This document shows, piece after piece, positions 61,202 to 64,000 of a stretch of 64,000 bases of DNA. This stretch comes from an uncultured Tateyamaria sp. (GTDB taxonomy: Bacteria > Pseudomonadota > Alphaproteobacteria > Rhodobacterales > Rhodobacteraceae). A program made the position numbers and the translations under genes. The stretch's first letter is position 1. Each line of letters starts with the position of its first letter. Where the stretch lies: the NCBI RefSeq assembly GCF_947487805.1, contig NZ_CANKXW010000009.1, forward strand, positions 124,001 to 188,000, read 5' to 3'. The notes under the pieces are model-generated. The model saw nothing but the letters and a program-made list of their open reading frames with translations, was not told the DNA's origin and ran no database searches.

Positions 61202-61846
61202 TTATTCCTCGCCGCCCGCCTCGGTTGCCGCTTCTTCGCCTTCGGCGTCGCTCTCTTCGCTTTCAGAAGAGCGCAGGCCCGACGGTGCAGAAATGGTCGC
61301 GATCACAAAGTCGCGGTCGATCGTGGGCTTCGACCCTGCGGGCAGGTTCACCGAAGAGATGGTGATGCTGTCGCCAACCTCGGCCTCGGACACGTCGATG
61401 GTGATGCTTTCGGGGATGTCACCGGCCGTCACGACCAGTTCCACCTCGGGACGCACGAGGCTCAGCACGCCGCCCTTTTTCAGGCCGGGAGACACCTCTT
61501 CACCTTCCACGTCAACGCCGATGAACAGGTTGATCTTGGTGGTGCGGCGCAGGCGCATGAAATCCACGTGTGTGGGCAGGTCCTTGACCACATCGCGCTG
61601 CACGTCGCGGCAGATGACGCGGACGTCGTCGTGGCCGTCGACTTTCATGTTGAAGAGCGTCGACTTGAAGCGACCGGCCTTCAGCATCTTGAACAGTTTG
61701 TTAAAGGGCAGATTGATCGGCAGCGGATCCGTGTCGCCACCAAAAACAATCCCTGGAACCATGCCGTCGCGGCGGGCCTGACGAGCGGCGCCCTTGCCTG
61801 TCCCCGTACGTTCCAGGGCTTCGAGATCAGGAATCTCTCCAGCCAT
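61202..61846 (-). CDS. rplY: 50S ribosomal protein L25 (CTC/TL5 form)
   Basis: The 214-residue protein has the N-terminal 5S-rRNA-binding L25 domain ([18 protein letters not shown] near 20-40) and a C-terminal CTC/TL5 beta domain ([21 protein letters not shown]). A Glu-rich acidic tail ([20 protein letters not shown]) closes it. Length fits the general-stress CTC type. It is divergent from the MFS gene at 61995 and followed by its own terminator. Confidence 0.95.
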   Translation of the reverse strand: MAGEIPDLEALERTGTGKGAARQARRDGMVPGIVFGGDTDPLPINLPFNKLFKMLKAGRFKSTLFNMKVDGHDDVRVICRDVQRDVVKDLPTHVDFMRLRRTTKINLFIGVDVEGEEVSPGLKKGGVLSLVRPEVELVVTAGDIPESITIDVSEAEVGDSITISSVNLPAGSKPTIDRDFVIATISAPSGLRSSESEESDAEGEEAATEAGGEE

Positions 61847-61994
61847 CGTAATTCTCCAAAGTTAGGGCAGGGTGCCTCCAAGGCTGTCACCCCGCGTGAA
61901 GTGCGCGCTATAGACCGGTTCGGCCCGCGTGAAAAGCCGGAAAATGCGTGGTTTTGCACTGGACCGGATGCGGCATGCGTGTCACCGCTGGCGC

Positions 61995-63143
61995 ATGCGG
62001 ATATTCAGCGATCTTTTTGCGTCCCGCCGCGCACTTGCGGGCTTTGTCGTGGTGGGCTTTGGCTGGGCTGCGTTTTCGGCGCAGATGCCGGTGATCAAGG
62101 GCCAGGTGGGCGTGAGCGACGGGGCCTGGGGCACGCTTGTACTGATTGGGTCGACGGGGGCGCTGATGGCGATGTGGCTGGCGCCGCTGGTCTTTCGGCT
62201 GGTGGGGCGCTGGGCGCTGATCGTGGGGGCTATGGCCATGGTGGCGGGCTTTGTGCTGGCCGGTGCGGCGCACACGCCGCTGGCCATCGGCGTGGCGCTG
62301 TTTCTGGCCGCCGGTGGCTCTGGCGTGGCGGATGTGCTGGCCAATGCCGAGGTGAGCGAGGCAGAGGCAGAGACGGGCCGCAGCCTGATGAACCTCAACC
62401 ACGGCCTTTTCTCCGTGGCCTATGCGGTGGCGGCAGTGCTGGTGGGGGCGGCGCGCGAAGGCGGGTTCGGGCCTGTGGCGGTCTTTGGCGCGATGGGGAT
62501 CGCCGTGGCGGTCCTGACGCCCTGGATGCTGCTGCCCACCCGCGCGCCTGATCCGGATGACGCGCAGGATGCGGCGGGCATGCCGCGGGCACTGGTCTGG
62601 GTGGGTGGCCTCGTGGTGCTGTCGGCCTTTCTGGGCGAGGCCGCCTCCGAGGGCTGGTCGGCTCTGCATGTCGAACGCACACTGGGCGGCGGCCCGGCCG
62701 AAGGCGCGCTGGGCCCGGCGTTGCTGGCCACGGGCATGGCCATCGGTCGGCTGGGCGCACATATGTTCGGCGCTGGCTGGCCGCCCTTCCGCGTGATGGT
62801 GCTGGCCTCTTGCCTGGCAGGATGCGGTCTGGCGCTGGCCGGGGCCGCGCCGGGCCTGACCACCGCCTATGTCGGCTTTCTGCTCGGGGGCCTGGGCGTC
62901 TCGGTGGTGGGCCCGCTGGCGCTGGGCCTCGTGGGTCAGGCCGTGCGCCCCAAACACCGCCTTGCCGCCATCAGCCAGGCCGCCGCTCTGGGCTATGCCG
63001 CCTTTTTCCTCGGGCCAGTGGTCATGGGGTTCGTGGCCGAGCTTTTCGGCCTGCGCGTGTCCTTCTATGTAATTGCCGCGGCCATGTTCGTCGTGGCCGC
63101 AGGGCTCCTGCCACTCTGGTCAGGCATGCTGGCGCGCCGCTGA
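61995..63143 (+). CDS. MFS transporter
   Basis: The 382-residue protein has about 12 hydrophobic helices. The preferred start is the ATG at 61995 (MRIFSDLFASRRALAGFVVVGFGWAAFS split over the first helix); earlier ATGs at 61929 and 61968 would add basic residues. The internal symmetry and glycine-rich helices (LFLAAGGSGVADVLANAEVSE, FLLGGLGVSVVGPLALG) resemble the FucP/YbjJ-like group. The substrate is unknown. It is divergent from rplY and ends before repeat copy C. Confidence 0.85.
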   Translation: MRIFSDLFASRRALAGFVVVGFGWAAFSAQMPVIKGQVGVSDGAWGTLVLIGSTGALMAMWLAPLVFRLVGRWALIVGAMAMVAGFVLAGAAHTPLAIGVALFLAAGGSGVADVLANAEVSEAEAETGRSLMNLNHGLFSVAYAVAAVLVGAAREGGFGPVAVFGAMGIAVAVLTPWMLLPTRAPDPDDAQDAAGMPRALVWVGGLVVLSAFLGEAASEGWSALHVERTLGGGPAEGALGPALLATGMAIGRLGAHMFGAGWPPFRVMVLASCLAGCGLALAGAAPGLTTAYVGFLLGGLGVSVVGPLALGLVGQAVRPKHRLAAISQAAALGYAAFFLGPVVMGFVAELFGLRVSFYVIAAAMFVVAAGLLPLWSGMLARR

Positions 63144-63161
63144 CCCCTTCCTTTCGCGACA

Positions 63162-63194
63162 AATACCTCGGGGGTCCGGGGGCCGCGCCCCCGG
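63162..63194 (+). repeat. Dispersed AAATA-hairpin repeat, copy C
   Basis: AAATACCTCGGGGGTCC leads into a CCGGGGC-CGC-GCCCCCGG stem (63177-63194). It sits between the convergent MFS and 2-hydroxyacid dehydrogenase genes, where it could serve as a terminator. Confidence 0.68.
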
Positions 63195-63225
63195 GCGGTC
63201 GCCGCAGGACACTGCGGCGAAATCC

Positions 63226-64000
63226 CTATTGCCAGCGGCCCTCGAACCCTTCGGGCACCAACAGGTTGTGCCGGCCCAGATCCGCCACCTGCGTCTCGCC
63301 GCACAAGGCCATGGTCGTGTCCAGCTCCTTGTGGATCACGTTCAGCGCCTCGGTCACACCCTGCTGGCCCATGGCCCCCAGTCCGTAAATGAAAGCGCGC
63401 CCGATATAGGTGCCCTTGGCGCCCATCGCGACTGCTTTCAACACGTCCTGACCGGACCGGATGCCGCCATCCAGATGCACCTCAACCTGATCACCCACCG
63501 CGTCCAGGATCGCAGGCAGCGCACGGATCGACGACAGCGCCCCATCCAGCTGCCGCCCGCCGTGGTTCGACACGATGATCGCATCCGCCCCGACCTTCAG
63601 CGCCATCTTGGCGTCCTCAGCATCAAGGATCCCCTTGAGGATCACCTTCCCGCCCCATGCCTCTTTCAGCTTGGCCACCTTGTTCCAATCCAGTGATGGA
63701 TCGAACTGTTCTGCCGTCCACGCGCCCAGTTGCGACATGTCGGACACGCCGTGCACGTGACCGACGATGTTGCCGAACTCGCGCCGCTTGGCGGACAGCA
63801 TTTCGATCCCCCAGCCCCATTTGGTGGCCAGGTTCGCGATGGTCTTGGGGGTCATCTTGGGCGGGGCGGACAACCCGTTCTTGATGTCCTTGTGCCGCTG
63901 GCCAAGGATCTGCAAATCCAGCGTGATGACCAGCGCGGAACAGTTCGCATCCTTGGCCCGCTGGATCAGGCGGGAGACGAAATCCTCATCCTTCATCGTA
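63226..64000 (-). CDS. lldD: FMN-dependent alpha-hydroxyacid dehydrogenase (partial, C-terminal part)
   Basis: About 258 C-terminal residues are visible; the gene continues past the right edge. The FMN/catalytic motif SNHGGRQLDGA (active-site His) and the preceding VILKGILDAEDA strand are those of L-lactate dehydrogenase (LldD)/glycolate oxidase-family enzymes. VHLDGGIRSGQDVLKAVAMGAKGTYIGRAFIYGLGAMG completes the FMN site (shown here as one region, not exact limits). LldD is the likeliest member by overall likeness; mandelate or other hydroxyacid substrates are possible. Confidence 0.88.
   Translation of the reverse strand, partial: TMKDEDFVSRLIQRAKDANCSALVITLDLQILGQRHKDIKNGLSAPPKMTPKTIANLATKWGWGIEMLSAKRREFGNIVGHVHGVSDMSQLGAWTAEQFDPSLDWNKVAKLKEAWGGKVILKGILDAEDAKMALKVGADAIIVSNHGGRQLDGALSSIRALPAILDAVGDQVEVHLDGGIRSGQDVLKAVAMGAKGTYIGRAFIYGLGAMGQQGVTEALNVIHKELDTTMALCGETQVADLGRHNLLVPEGFEGRWQ

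Noticed and set aside
1-64000. CRISPR arrays, tRNA or rRNA genes, transposases, phage genes or plasmid origins
   Set aside because: None was seen by eye. The only repeats found are the dispersed hairpin family, the GTAC motif array and short operator-like sequences.

Overview
The window is GC-rich, densely packed bacterial chromosome. Gene content and local order point to an alphaproteobacterium of the Rhodobacteraceae, most likely the Roseobacter group: irr beside fabA-fabB-fabI, miaB..phoH-ybeY-corC-lnt, a SAM/SAH-type riboswitch before metK, and rpsA-ihfB-lapA-trpF..trpB. This assignment is by recognition; no search was run. No rRNA, tRNA, CRISPR array, transposase or prophage gene was seen.

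1-4.9 kb: end of a secreted cupredoxin-like gene, a LysR regulator divergent from glutaryl-CoA dehydrogenase (gcdH), and a fused E1 alpha-beta 2-oxoacid dehydrogenase directly after gcdH. A convergent gap with repeated GTAC-core motifs follows.

4.9-27.3 kb: a large accessory catabolic island. It holds a complete ABC importer (ATPase, binding protein, two permeases), a GMC oxidoreductase, a HisD-family dehydrogenase, GST, SDR, a LacI regulator, a PNPOx-like protein, a membrane protein, a bicupin, a methyltransferase, a MetE-C-like protein, an RraA-like protein and a CIA30-like protein. It also holds five SnoaL/NTF2-like proteins, four of them double-domain. Most genes overlap by 1-4 bases. A 20-bp perfect palindrome of LacI-operator type sits in the divergent promoter at the left end. 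An enolase-superfamily gene and a zinc alcohol dehydrogenase converge on the island from the right. The substrate is unknown; this is the best candidate here for an undescribed system.

27.4-34.4 kb: a seven-gene, minus-strand, translationally coupled operon: HAD dehalogenase, alpha/beta hydrolase, Thr/Ser dehydratase, EEP phosphodiesterase, pcaD-like, pcaB-like and a TetA-type MFS pump. The rest of the protocatechuate pathway is not in the window.

34.5-49.8 kb: mostly housekeeping: SlyD-type FKBP, fabI-fabB-fabA, a 2OG-oxygenase-like gene, irr, a soluble chemoreceptor fragment, miaB, an OmpA/lipoprotein pair sharing a small Cys domain, phoH-ybeY-corC-lnt, metK with its riboswitch, and a YbjN-like exported protein.

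49.9-64 kb: a class III aminotransferase, rpsA with an elaborate leader, ihfB-lapA-trpF-GNAT-trpB, then pth-DUF2332-serine hydrolase-DUF2237 on the minus strand. An orphan plus-strand gene lies between rplY and pth. The window ends with an MFS transporter and a truncated FMN-dependent 2-hydroxyacid dehydrogenase. Five copies of a dispersed hairpin repeat occur in gaps across the window.
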